A DNA stretch of 38,759 nt, from contig CAJTQP010000019.1 of assembly GCA_910578575.1 (NCBI GenBank), positions 1 to 38,759 of the forward strand, read 5' to 3'. The first letter of the stretch is position 1; each line of letters starts with the position of its first letter. Under the pieces are notes generated by a model that made no database searches, had not been told where the DNA came from, and saw only the letters and a list, made by a program, of their open reading frames with translations. Below are positions 16,800-24,029 of the stretch, piece after piece. Position numbers and translations under genes: made by a program. Origin of the DNA: an uncultured Oscillospiraceae bacterium. Its GTDB lineage: Bacteria > Bacillota > Clostridia > Oscillospirales > Oscillospiraceae.

Positions 16800-17168
16800 T
16801 CACACCTCCTGTCCATTCACCGTCAACGTCCCCTCTATCTCCACCGTCCCCCGGAGCAAAATCCGCCCGTCAGGCTTCAAGTGGATGCCTGTCCCCTGCA
16901 CCGTAGAGAGGACCACCTCCCCCGGCTCCAACGCCGCCTCATCCAGGGTCCCCACCAGGCAGGGGCTGCCCTCCGCCCCGCTCTTCACCACCAGCACAGG
17001 TTCCCCCCGCCGGGGGCTCCAATGGTACCCTCCGGGAAGCCACCGGCCCACCTGCCGCCGCTCCCCTGCCAGGGCCACCGCCAGTTCCGGGCCGTCCACC
17101 GTCACCTGGCCGCAGTCCGCGGTATGCTCCTGCAAAAACTCCTGTCCCTGTTGTCTCGCCATCCACAT
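16800..17168 (-). CDS. Small OB-fold/beta-tip protein at the XkdR position, probable tail spike
   Basis: The protein has 122 aa. The middle has an OB-like pattern (RRGEPVLVVKSGAEGSPC) and the C-terminus is a short repeat of strands ending in VNG (HLKPDGRILLRGTVEIEGTL), which resembles the beta-helix tip of gpV/gp5-type spikes. In PBSX the slot is filled by XkdR (DUF2577). I infer a central spike or hub cap that pierces the target envelope. ATG 17168 has AAAGGAG upstream; a second in-frame ATG at 17162 is possible. Confidence 0.6.
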   Translation of the reverse strand: MWMARQQGQEFLQEHTADCGQVTVDGPELAVALAGERRQVGRWLPGGYHWSPRRGEPVLVVKSGAEGSPCLVGTLDEAALEPGEVVLSTVQGTGIHLKPDGRILLRGTVEIEGTLTVNGQEV

Positions 17169-17184
17169 GGCCCTCGCTCCTTTC

Positions 17185-18138
17185 TCACAAAACCGCCTGG
17201 GGGTCCCCCAGCACCAGGGTGGTCCGCAGCCCCGCCTGGTCCCAGGTCACGCGGCTCTCCCGCACCCGGTAGACCCCGTTGCGCCCCCAGTCCCCGCGCT
17301 GTAGCTTCACCAGATCCCCCGGCCACGCCGCAAAGCCCAGGGCCACCGTCACCTCGACGGTCTCCCACTCCGCCGCCGACCGGTCCAACTGGAACTGGGC
17401 GTTATACCGCCGGGCCTGATACCCCGTGTTCTTGGGCAATAGCATCACCCGGCTGCACTGTCCCCCCTGGCGCCGGAAGTCCTCATTCACCACCGTCTGG
17501 GGATTCCACCCCGTCACATCCCGCACCGTCACCTGGGAAAGCACCCCATAGCGCTGGCAACGCCACAGCAGCGTTTCCACCGGCGCCGTCTCATCCAGCA
17601 CCACCGGCGCCCCATCCTCCCAGCCGTGGAGTGCCAGCTTCCCCGTCCTGGTAAACCGGGGCGTCACCCCCCCGTGGTACCGGGCAAAGTCGTATAGCAC
17701 CTTCCAGCAACTGCTTCCGGAGCCCACCGAAAACCCCCAAACCGGGGGCAAATACACCTCTTTCTCCAAGCTGATGCCGTAAGGGCTCACATAGCCCCGT
17801 AAAATCTCCCCCAGGCTGGCCTGCCCATAGTCCACAGCCCCCGCCTGGTTGTCCAGCAGCAGGGCCTGCATCCCCCGCCCGCTGAACTCCGCCACGCAGC
17901 CCTCCTGGGACCACTGGCACTGGCACTCGTCCAGCACCCCGGCAAACACCGTCTCGTCCCCCTGCGTCACCTGCATCCTGACCCCCGCCGCCAGTCTCTC
18001 CTCCTGCCCCGGCGTCCACAGGGTCTTGACCCAAAAGCTGTCACAGGGGGACCCCAAACCGTACTTCAGCGCCCAAGCCAAGGGCGTGGGGAGCTGGAAC
18101 CGCTCCCCGTCATAACAGTGCAACGTCCACTGTGCCAT
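17185..18138 (-). CDS. Tail hub protein (XkdQ-like, gp27/gpD family)
   Basis: This 317-aa beta-rich protein lies between the LysM protein and the spike-like gene, the XkdQ position. Family features are an N-terminal tube-like beta domain (MAQWTLHCYDGERFQLP; VFAGVLDECQCQW), a central LysM-free region with aromatic residues, and a C-terminal barrel with PGDLVKLQRGDWGRNGVYRV. Hub proteins form the trimer between tube and spike. The gene starts 4 bp after the LysM protein's stop, so translation is probably coupled. Confidence 0.7.
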   Translation of the reverse strand: MAQWTLHCYDGERFQLPTPLAWALKYGLGSPCDSFWVKTLWTPGQEERLAAGVRMQVTQGDETVFAGVLDECQCQWSQEGCVAEFSGRGMQALLLDNQAGAVDYGQASLGEILRGYVSPYGISLEKEVYLPPVWGFSVGSGSSCWKVLYDFARYHGGVTPRFTRTGKLALHGWEDGAPVVLDETAPVETLLWRCQRYGVLSQVTVRDVTGWNPQTVVNEDFRRQGGQCSRVMLLPKNTGYQARRYNAQFQLDRSAAEWETVEVTVALGFAAWPGDLVKLQRGDWGRNGVYRVRESRVTWDQAGLRTTLVLGDPQAVL

Positions 18139-18142
18139 CCAC

Positions 18143-18706
18143 TCACCTCACTCTGATCCTCTGTCCCACATGGATCACATTGGGGTTCCGGATCTCCGGA
18201 TTCAACGCCAACAGCGCCCCCAAGCTGATCCCCCTACGCCGGGAGATGCCCCACAAGGTATCCCCCCGCACCACCACATAGTACTCCGCTTCTCCCCCGC
18301 CACCGGGCTGTTCCGCCGCCGGAACACTCTCCCGGCGCAGCCCCTGGCTGTAGCGGTCATAGTCCTCCCAAAAGGTAAAGCGGTAGCGCACATAATCCTT
18401 CCTGGGCTCCTGGGCCAAGGACAGCTTGACAAAATACGCCTTGGCACTCTGCCACACCGGATGGATCAAGGTCCCCGGCCCGCCGCTATAAAACACCGAG
18501 GCCAGCTTTTTGAACTCCGTATACGCCCCCTCCCCGAAGAACTCCCCCTCCCCAGTCATCACCCGCCGGGTAAGCCCCAGATCCTGGGTGGCATAGTTCC
18601 CAAAGGGGATCTTATGCACCGCCACCTGCCGCTCGTAGTAGATGTGATAGCTCCTAGGGTTATGGGGCCACACATACTCCTTATACTGCATCGGCGTCAA
18701 TTCCAC
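18143..18706 (-). CDS. LysM-containing tail protein (XkdP-like)
   Basis: This 187-aa protein begins MELTPMQYKEYVWPHNPRSY, typical of the N-terminal domain of XkdP-like tail proteins. It ends in one LysM domain (residues 141-187: YYVVVRGDTLWGISRRRGIS, then NPNVIHVGQRI) that binds peptidoglycan. It usually links the tail tip to the cell wall or helps assemble the tube initiator. The start is GTG 18706 with AAGGAGG 9 nt upstream. A 32-bp gap separates it from the small protein that occupies the tape measure slot. Confidence 0.85.
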   Translation of the reverse strand: MELTPMQYKEYVWPHNPRSYHIYYERQVAVHKIPFGNYATQDLGLTRRVMTGEGEFFGEGAYTEFKKLASVFYSGGPGTLIHPVWQSAKAYFVKLSLAQEPRKDYVRYRFTFWEDYDRYSQGLRRESVPAAEQPGGGGEAEYYVVVRGDTLWGISRRRGISLGALLALNPEIRNPNVIHVGQRIRVR

Positions 18707-18738
18707 AGCTTCCGTCCTCCTTCCTCACCGCAATCGCC

Positions 18739-19266
18739 TCAAAACAGGGCAAACCCTCCGTCATACCGCCGGGCATCCCGCTGCACCGCCCGGTCCAGCG
18801 CCTCCAACGCCAGCCCGCTGTCCACAGCCGTTTCCTCCTGGGGCACGCTCAGCCGCACCCCACTCCCGCCGGTACCCGTCCCGTACCCCGCCACCTGCCT
18901 GGCCCGCTCCAAGCGCTCCAACAGCGCCGCAGCCGCCACCTCCGGCCTGCTGGAGGCCATCTCCTCCCCCAGCGCCACCGGTGGCAGGCCCGTTTCGGGA
19001 CCGTCTGTCCCTGTCTGCCCCCCCGCCATATCCCGAATCCAAATCTCCCGCCGCCCCTTCTTCTCCAAAGGGGCCCACAGACTATCCGTCTCCCTTCCCT
19101 CCTTCTCCACAACCACCGGCCCCGCATCCATCCCCCCAGGGGCAGGGCCCGTCTCCTGCCCTTCCCCCTCTACCTCCACCCGCCGCCGGGGCAGCTGCCC
19201 CCCCAGCTCCAAGGCCAATTCCTCCCCGTCCTCTTCCGGGAGCAATTCCTCCAAATAATCTATCAT
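18739..19266 (-). CDS. Unrecognised 175-aa acidic protein in the tape measure position
   Basis: ATG 19266 overlaps the stop of the frameshifted chaperone frame (ATGA). The protein is Gly/Glu-rich and strongly acidic at the N-terminus (MIDYLEELLPEEDGEELALE), low-complexity in the middle, then helical (AAAALLERLERARQVAG), and ends AVQRDARRYDGGFALF. It has no transmembrane or long coiled-coil segment. Every related tail operon places the tape measure protein, commonly 600-1500 aa, right here between the chaperone and the LysM gene. At 175 aa this protein could span only about 26 nm even if fully helical. It may be a reduced tape measure, a remnant or a new tail component; I do not recognise its family. 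Confidence 0.75.
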   Translation of the reverse strand: MIDYLEELLPEEDGEELALELGGQLPRRRVEVEGEGQETGPAPGGMDAGPVVVEKEGRETDSLWAPLEKKGRREIWIRDMAGGQTGTDGPETGLPPVALGEEMASSRPEVAAAALLERLERARQVAGYGTGTGGSGVRLSVPQEETAVDSGLALEALDRAVQRDARRYDGGFALF

Positions 19267-19903
19267 TCGCTCTCCCCCTCTCGCAGCCGCAAAAACCGCG
19301 CCATGTCAAAGCCGGGGTTCTCCTCCATCAGGACCTCCCCCGTCTCCTTCCCACACACCGGACAGCGCCGCCGCTCCGCCTCCGCCCGGCAACTGGGGCA
19401 CAGCAGCGCGGCGGCCTCCTCCTCGTCCAGCAGCAGGTTCAGGGCACACCAGAGATAGTCCCTCTGGTGCATCGCCTTCACCCTTTCCTCCGTAGGCAAC
19501 GCCTGGAACGTCCGGAGCACGCGCCACCGCAGCCGTTCCTCCGGCGCGTGCTCCAGGCTTTTTTTAACGCCTCTAACCGTCCTCTCTCCGTCCCCAGTCC
19601 GGGGTCCTCCTCCCGGCAAAAAGCCGCCCAGCGTTCTGACAAATCTTGTATCTGCTCCACCGTCAGCGCCTCCAGCACCGCCGCCCCGGAGACATACGCC
19701 TGCCGCCGCCCCTTCCTCAGGAAGCGGGCCACCAAACAGGCATTGGCGCACAGCGCCCGCTCCCTCCCTTCCTGGGCCAGCTCCAACGCCTCCCGCCGGG
19801 CCTCCAACACCTCCTGGGCCCGGAGCAGCCGCAAATGGTACCCCTTTCCCAAGGCCAACCGCCCCGGCGCCGTACACAGCTTCAGCCAGTCAAAGCCCCT
19901 CAT
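19263..19903 (-). CDS. Tail assembly chaperone, long form made by programmed -1 frameshift (213 aa)
   Basis: Translation from ATG 19903 runs 115 codons to LKK, slips back one base on seven A residues (19565-19559), and continues with SLEHAPEERLRWRVL to the stop at 19263. The extension carries two CxxC pairs (LLCPSCRAEAERRRCPVC), a likely zinc site. Long tails commonly use a G/GT pair produced this way; the long form brings tube subunits to the tape measure protein. The -1 frame has no ribosome site of its own, and its homologous part begins exactly at the slip site. It overlaps the next gene by ATGA. Confidence 0.8.
19478..19903 (-). CDS. Tail assembly chaperone, short form (XkdN-like, 141 aa)
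   Basis: The zero-frame product starts at ATG 19903, which overlaps the tube gene's stop (ATGA). The helical body begins MRGFDWLKLCTAPGRLALGK. After the slip site the frame reads AWSTRRRNGCGG and Arg/Cys-rich residues to TGA at 19478, a tail not expected to be conserved. The short form should be in excess and coat the growing tail together with the long form. Position directly after the tube gene matches xkdN. Confidence 0.75.
   Translation of the reverse strand: MRGFDWLKLCTAPGRLALGKGYHLRLLRAQEVLEARREALELAQEGRERALCANACLVARFLRKGRRQAYVSGAAVLEALTVEQIQDLSERWAAFCREEDPGLGTERGRLEALKKAWSTRRRNGCGGACSGRSRRCLRRKG
19514..19565 (-). promoter_or_regulatory. Programmed -1 frameshift site: A7 slippery run plus 12-bp hairpin
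   Basis: The zero frame reads TTA AAA AAA, i.e. the heptamer A AAA AAA (19565-19559). Four nt later a perfect 12-bp stem begins: GGAGCACGCGCC (19554-19543) with GGCGCGTGCTCC (19525-19514) around a 17-nt loop. Purine-rich AGAGGACGG and AGAGG upstream could act as an SD-like stimulator, as in dnaX. Confidence 0.85.
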
Positions 19904-20289
19904 GGCCCTGTCTCCAGCCGCTTCCCGGCCACCACCGTCACCTTCTCCAGCACCGAAGCCCCCAATGTCCCACTTTCGGAGAGCTTGCTCCACTGACAGT
20001 TGCTATAGATGACCCGCCGGTCCGGCTTACAGATCACCAGGCTGAAATCCTCCAACTCATAGAAATTCAACCCATCCGCCAAAGCCTCATCGGTGGCATA
20101 GATCCGGCTCAGCTCCAACAGGTGCTCCTTAGGCCCCGTAATGGTCGCCACCGGCTCTGTCTCCCCAAAGGCCTCCACCACCGTGCTGGCCCGCGTACTC
20201 TGGGCGCTATAGCTCTGCACCACCGCCACCTTCCGGCCGTTCACTTCTAAGTAAATATCGCTGCTGCTAGGGATTCCCCGCGCGATCAT
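19900..20289 (-). CDS. Phage tail tube protein (XkdM-like)
   Basis: The 129-aa protein starts MIARGIPSSSDIYLEVNGRK and shows the alternating strands of the tail tube fold (VAVVQSYSAQSTRASTVVEA; NFYELEDFSLVI), close in length to PBSX XkdM. It stacks in hexamers to form the inner tube on which the sheath is built. It follows the sheath gene by 18 bp and overlaps the chaperone gene by ATGA. Confidence 0.85.
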   Translation of the reverse strand: MIARGIPSSSDIYLEVNGRKVAVVQSYSAQSTRASTVVEAFGETEPVATITGPKEHLLELSRIYATDEALADGLNFYELEDFSLVICKPDRRVIYSNCQWSKLSESGTLGASVLEKVTVVAGKRLETGP

Positions 20290-20307
20290 ACTCCTTCCCC
20301 CTCTCTA

Positions 20308-21363
20308 TCAAATCGTGATCTGGGCACTCAGCCAGATCTGATTCAGCCCATGGGCCACCGTGAAGGCAAAGCGCACCAGACACACCGACGGGTCCTCCTC
20401 CAAGGCCTCCACCGTCACGTTGTCATACCCGGTAATGATCTCCGCCCCCAGCTTCTGCTCCAAAAGGATCACCACCTGAGAGCGGATGGCCCCCCGCACC
20501 TGCCGGGTGTTCTTACTCCTGGAAAACCGGCTCTGCAAGGCCCGCCGGATCTCCGGGATCACGTTGTCGATGACCAAAATGGTCCCCAGCTCCCGCCAAC
20601 TGCTGTCCGCTGCCCCGTTGGTCTTGGTCCGGGTGGTCACCCCCCGTACCACCGTGCAGCGTCCCGCCGCCAGCTCCACCGGGGTCACGCCCCCACGGAT
20701 GAGGGTATCCAGCTCCTCCTCCGTATACTGGGCCGCCAAGCCATTCACGCCCTGCAACGCCGCCCCGCCCAGGGGCACCGCCGGGTCGCTCTGGCCGCAG
20801 ATGGCCCCGGCCACCGCCGCCGCCACCCAAGGCTCCGGTGTCGTTGTCCCGTCCCCGGCGGGAGACACCAGCACCATACGCTCGCTGTTCATCTCCCCAG
20901 CCGCCGCCGTCAATTCCCCTACCGTGGCCGCCGCCCCGCAGCCCACCACGCCGATGCGCTCCCGCCGCCGCTCACTGGCACGCTCCACGCTCTCCCGCAA
21001 CGCCGTATGCACCGCCGCGTCCGGGCTATCACAGCAGAGCACCTTCACTTCCTCCTGCTTCTCCAGCAGCTGGAAGGCCTGGGCATACTCCGCCCCGTCC
21101 GCCTCCTTGGCCACCGGCACCGCCAGCACCTGGGCCGCACCGTTTTCCACCAACAAGCGAACCAGGGCCGTCAAGCCGTCCTCCGCCCCAAAGGCCGCCA
21201 CCGCGTCGCTATAGCTGTTCAAACGGTACAGCTCCCCCGCGGTGCCCCCGTCGCTCTGGGCCACCAGCGCCGCCGTCCCCCGGCTCCCAGTACTGCGTAC
21301 CACACCAGAGGCGCTATACACCGAATAGACCCCCGGCCGCTCATGTCTCGTGATTGCTGTCAA
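20308..21363 (-). CDS. Contractile tail sheath protein (XkdK-like)
   Basis: This 351-aa protein is shorter than most phage sheaths (PBSX XkdK has about 460 aa), so outer decoration domains are missing. It begins MTAITRHERPGVYSVYSASG, the usual RPGVY opening of sheaths. The C-terminus has the conserved domain with helix and strands that interlock subunits (VIDNVIPEIRRALQSRF; VRFAFTVAHGLNQIWLSAQI). The start is TTG 21363, 8 nt after AAAGGTGG, overlapping the previous gene by 23 bp. It shows that the particle would have a contractile, myovirus-type tail. Confidence 0.92.
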   Translation of the reverse strand: MTAITRHERPGVYSVYSASGVVRSTGSRGTAALVAQSDGGTAGELYRLNSYSDAVAAFGAEDGLTALVRLLVENGAAQVLAVPVAKEADGAEYAQAFQLLEKQEEVKVLCCDSPDAAVHTALRESVERASERRRERIGVVGCGAAATVGELTAAAGEMNSERMVLVSPAGDGTTTPEPWVAAAVAGAICGQSDPAVPLGGAALQGVNGLAAQYTEEELDTLIRGGVTPVELAAGRCTVVRGVTTRTKTNGAADSSWRELGTILVIDNVIPEIRRALQSRFSRSKNTRQVRGAIRSQVVILLEQKLGAEIITGYDNVTVEALEEDPSVCLVRFAFTVAHGLNQIWLSAQITI

Positions 21364-21859
21364 TCAAAATCCCACCTTTCACTTCAAAGCCCAAGAAGGC
21401 TCCTGTCTCCTCTGCCTTGGCCAGCAGCACCCCACTGCACTGGAGCTGCAACTGCCCGCAAAACATCCCGCTCTCCGTCCGGAACCCGGTCTCCCCCATG
21501 GACCACTTCTCCACCGTCAACCCGGCGGGCCTCTCCCTCTGGATGGCCTCCACCACCCGGTCCAACAGCAGGCGGCAGCCCTCCTCCCCGGTCCTCTCCG
21601 GGCTATACAGCGCCAGGGAGAATCCCACCCCCACCCGCTGTCCATAAGCCTCCCGCCACCCCCGGTCCTCCGGGTCATAAATGTCACCCAAATACCCCCC
21701 GAACCCGGCGGCGCTTCCCTCCACCTGCTTCACCGCCACCACGGCCAGAGGCTCCTTCCAGCGCCCCCGCCCCTCCTTGGGCCAGGCGCTCAGGGCGCGG
21801 ATCCCCTGCCCCTCCAAAAAGTCCACCATGGCCTCCTGCAAGGCCGCCAGCGTACTCAC
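21341..21859 (-). CDS. Tail terminator/completion protein (XkdJ-like position)
   Basis: The protein has 172 aa, starting VSTLAALQEAMVDFLEGQGI at GTG 21859 (GAGGA 6 nt upstream, GTGA overlap with the previous stop). It has an alpha/beta pattern with GFSLALYSPERTGEEGCRLL, like small tail completion proteins that cap the tube below the head. The assignment rests on size, fold pattern and position directly upstream of the sheath; sequence similarity is not obvious to me. Confidence 0.5.
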   Translation of the reverse strand: MSTLAALQEAMVDFLEGQGIRALSAWPKEGRGRWKEPLAVVAVKQVEGSAAGFGGYLGDIYDPEDRGWREAYGQRVGVGFSLALYSPERTGEEGCRLLLDRVVEAIQRERPAGLTVEKWSMGETGFRTESGMFCGQLQLQCSGVLLAKAEETGAFLGFEVKGGILIDSNHET

Positions 21860-22194
21860 GTCACATCCTCCTCTCTCCGGGCCAACACCGCCCGCCAATA
21901 CACCCGGTCCGCCCCCACCAGGACCTCCCGGACATTCACCACGTCATACCGCACCGCCCCTTGGGTGAGCACCGTGTCCCCCGCCTCCGGGGAGAAGGGC
22001 AAGCCCCTCTCCCCCAAGCACAGGAAGAACTCCCGCCGGTGCACCCCCAGGTCCGTGGGCAAAAACTGCCGTTCTCTCCCCACCAAGGGCTGCACCAACG
22101 CCAAGCCCTCCCCCAAGGGTACGCCGTCCCGCTCCAAGCCCACCCTGCGGCCATACCGCCGGGCAATGGCGGAAAACGCGCCGCCAAAACTCAT
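21856..22194 (-). CDS. Head closure (stopper) protein candidate (XkdI-like position)
   Basis: This 112-aa beta-rich protein starts MSFGGAFSAIARRYGRRVGL and contains LPFSPEAGDTVLTQGAVRYD, which has the pattern of SPP1 gp16-type stoppers (GD-x-V-x-x-G-x-x-Y strand pair). The stopper closes the DNA channel below the portal and adaptor. ATG 22194 overlaps the stop upstream (ATGA), with GGAGGTGA as ribosome site. Identity is inferred mainly from order and fold. Confidence 0.5.
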   Translation of the reverse strand: MSFGGAFSAIARRYGRRVGLERDGVPLGEGLALVQPLVGRERQFLPTDLGVHRREFFLCLGERGLPFSPEAGDTVLTQGAVRYDVVNVREVLVGADRVYWRAVLARREEDVT

Positions 22195-22565
22195 CCCCTC
22201 ACCTCCAAAAAGGCAAAGGCGCTGTCCTGCAAATAGGGCTCCAGCAACAGCCGGGCCTGTCTGGCCAAACTCCGGGCACAGGCGGAGCCCTCCGCCCCCG
22301 CCCGCACGCTGAGCTCTCCCGCGGTAAAGGCCAGTGGCACCGGCTGGCTGGCCTCCAAGGCCTCCGACATAGCCGCCAATGCCGTCCAGGCGCTGGCGGT
22401 GAGGAACACCCCCCGGCAGTCCTCCGGTTCCACCCCCTCCCGGAGCTGTTCCCGCCACTGCTTCGCCGCCTCAGCGCACAGATCTGCCAGCACCGCCAGC
22501 TCCTGTTCGTTGAACTCCCGCCCCGCAAAACACTGGGCCACCGTCACGATCTCCTGGGTCTCCAT
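22191..22565 (-). CDS. Head-tail adaptor candidate (XkdH-like position)
   Basis: The protein has 124 aa and is mostly helical (METQEIVTVAQCFAGREFNE; LAVLADLCAEAAKQWREQLR), the pattern of gp15/gp6-like adaptors that sit under the portal. It follows the capsid gene, where PBSX has xkdH. ATG 22565 is preferred over GTG 22571 because GGAGG lies 7 nt before the ATG. Function is inferred from position. Confidence 0.5.
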   Translation of the reverse strand: METQEIVTVAQCFAGREFNEQELAVLADLCAEAAKQWREQLREGVEPEDCRGVFLTASAWTALAAMSEALEASQPVPLAFTAGELSVRAGAEGSACARSLARQARLLLEPYLQDSAFAFLEVRG

Positions 22566-22586
22566 CCGCACCCCTCCGTTCTATCT

Positions 22587-23636
22587 TTACTGTCCAGCCT
22601 TGGCCGAACCCAGCTCCAACACCTTAGATGCCTCCTGGAAAATCTTCGAGAAGCCAGAGATAGACGTAATGGCCGCCCGCTCCAGCTGCCGGTCGATGAG
22701 CTTGTCATACTCCACCAGCACATCCCCAGTGCGCACCAGCTCCAGGGCATAGTTCTTATCCAAGCCAATGATGGTGTTGGCAGGCACCGCACTGCTGCGC
22801 AGCAGGGTGGCCCCCATAGGCGTCACCATCTTCCCAGTCCCCTGGAAGGTGAGCCCCGCCGCCGCGTCTCTCAGCTCCGGCAGCTTCAGCACCTGGGCCA
22901 TGGCGTCCCCCACCAGGAGGGTATTCATGGTGTAGGGGTCAAACTGGCTCCAAAAGTCCACCAACGCCCCATAGTTCAGCTGCCCGGCGGTACCGGAGAT
23001 CACCCCATCCCCAATGGTGAAGCGCTGGGCGGCATTGCTGTTGCCGTCCCCCTTGGTGATGACATCAATGGCGTCCGCCACATGCATCCGGTTGATGTAG
23101 GCCCCGATCTGCCGCAGGGTCACAGAAAACAGGTCCAGCCTCTGGAACTGGATGGCCTCATAGGAGGCCACCAGCATCCGCCCCCGCTTATGGAGCTTCA
23201 CCAAGTTCTCCTGAGAGCTGATCTTGGTCTGAGGGATCTCCGCCCCCTCCGCCACCATCTTCAGACTCTTCCCCTCATCCGAGGGCTGGGAGGCAATGGA
23301 GCGGTAGTCCATCCCGGTGATGGTGGTGTCCGCCGCCGTCATCAGGGGCAGGATGTCACTCTCCTCCATCCCCTGGCGCACCGCCCTGGCCACATATTCC
23401 GGAAAGAGCACCGCGGACTCCCAGGTGGCAAAGAACTTCGCCACCACATCCGACGCCGGCCCATTGACCTTGATGTCAAAGCGCTTCAACTGCCGCTGGA
23501 AGGCGTCCAGCTTTTCCAGGGGGGTCCCCTGGTACTGCTCCGAGGGGTCGCACTTCTCCAGCACCTTGGTGAAGGAGCGCCCCGCCTCGTTGTACATCCC
23601 CTTCTCCAGCTTCACCGTCTCAAACTGATATGCCAT
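22587..23636 (-). CDS. Major capsid protein (HK97-fold type, XkdG-like)
   Basis: This 349-aa protein begins MAYQFETVKLEKGMYNEAGR. The N-arm is helical; then come an E-loop-like segment (KMVAEGAEIPQTKISSQENL), the spine helix (LDLFSVTLRQIGAYINRMHV) and A-domain strands (TLLVGDAMAQVLKLPELRDA), the layout of HK97-fold capsids. It should build an icosahedral head. It lies directly behind the decoration gene and before the adaptor. The length is normal, without frame breaks, so the head gene has been kept intact even though the element lacks mobility genes. Confidence 0.85.
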   Translation of the reverse strand: MAYQFETVKLEKGMYNEAGRSFTKVLEKCDPSEQYQGTPLEKLDAFQRQLKRFDIKVNGPASDVVAKFFATWESAVLFPEYVARAVRQGMEESDILPLMTAADTTITGMDYRSIASQPSDEGKSLKMVAEGAEIPQTKISSQENLVKLHKRGRMLVASYEAIQFQRLDLFSVTLRQIGAYINRMHVADAIDVITKGDGNSNAAQRFTIGDGVISGTAGQLNYGALVDFWSQFDPYTMNTLLVGDAMAQVLKLPELRDAAAGLTFQGTGKMVTPMGATLLRSSAVPANTIIGLDKNYALELVRTGDVLVEYDKLIDRQLERAAITSISGFSKIFQEASKVLELGSAKAGQ

Positions 23637-23664
23637 CTACCCTTACCATCCTTTCTCTCTGTCC

Positions 23665-24003
23665 TCAAAGGAACAGGCCCACCGTCTTGTTGTCGCTGTC
23701 CACCTGGACCACCAGATACTCCCGACCACCGCTGGACGCCGCTGTCACGCCGCCGCTGCCGTCCGCCGTCAGCCTGCTCCAGCCCAGGGCCGGGGCCGTG
23801 CCGGTATAGGGCAGCTGGGCGTAGCCCTTCACCTGCACCGCCGCGCAGCCCCCCCGGACGTTCAGCGCCAGCCCCACCAGGGCAGCGCCGCTGCCGGCAT
23901 TCTTCACGGTGCCGTCGCTGTCCATGGCCACCGGCACCCCCGCCGTCACATCTTTCTCCTGAAAGGTCACCACTGCCATCTCGATTCCTTCAAACGATAC
24001 CAT
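23665..24003 (-). CDS. Small capsid decoration/head protein
   Basis: The 112-aa protein from ATG 24003 (AGGAGG 8 nt upstream) is Gly/Ala/Val-rich with short beta strands (GVPVAMDSDGTVKNAGSGAA; LVGLALNVRGG), like the small head decoration or DUF2190-type proteins that precede capsid genes in many phages. It should stabilise the shell from outside. A longer reading from TTG 24033 is unlikely because no ribosome site precedes it. Confidence 0.6.
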   Translation of the reverse strand: MVSFEGIEMAVVTFQEKDVTAGVPVAMDSDGTVKNAGSGAALVGLALNVRGGCAAVQVKGYAQLPYTGTAPALGWSRLTADGSGGVTAASSGGREYLVVQVDSDNKTVGLFL

Positions 24004-24029
24004 CGCTGTTTCCTCCTTTTCCCTGGTTG

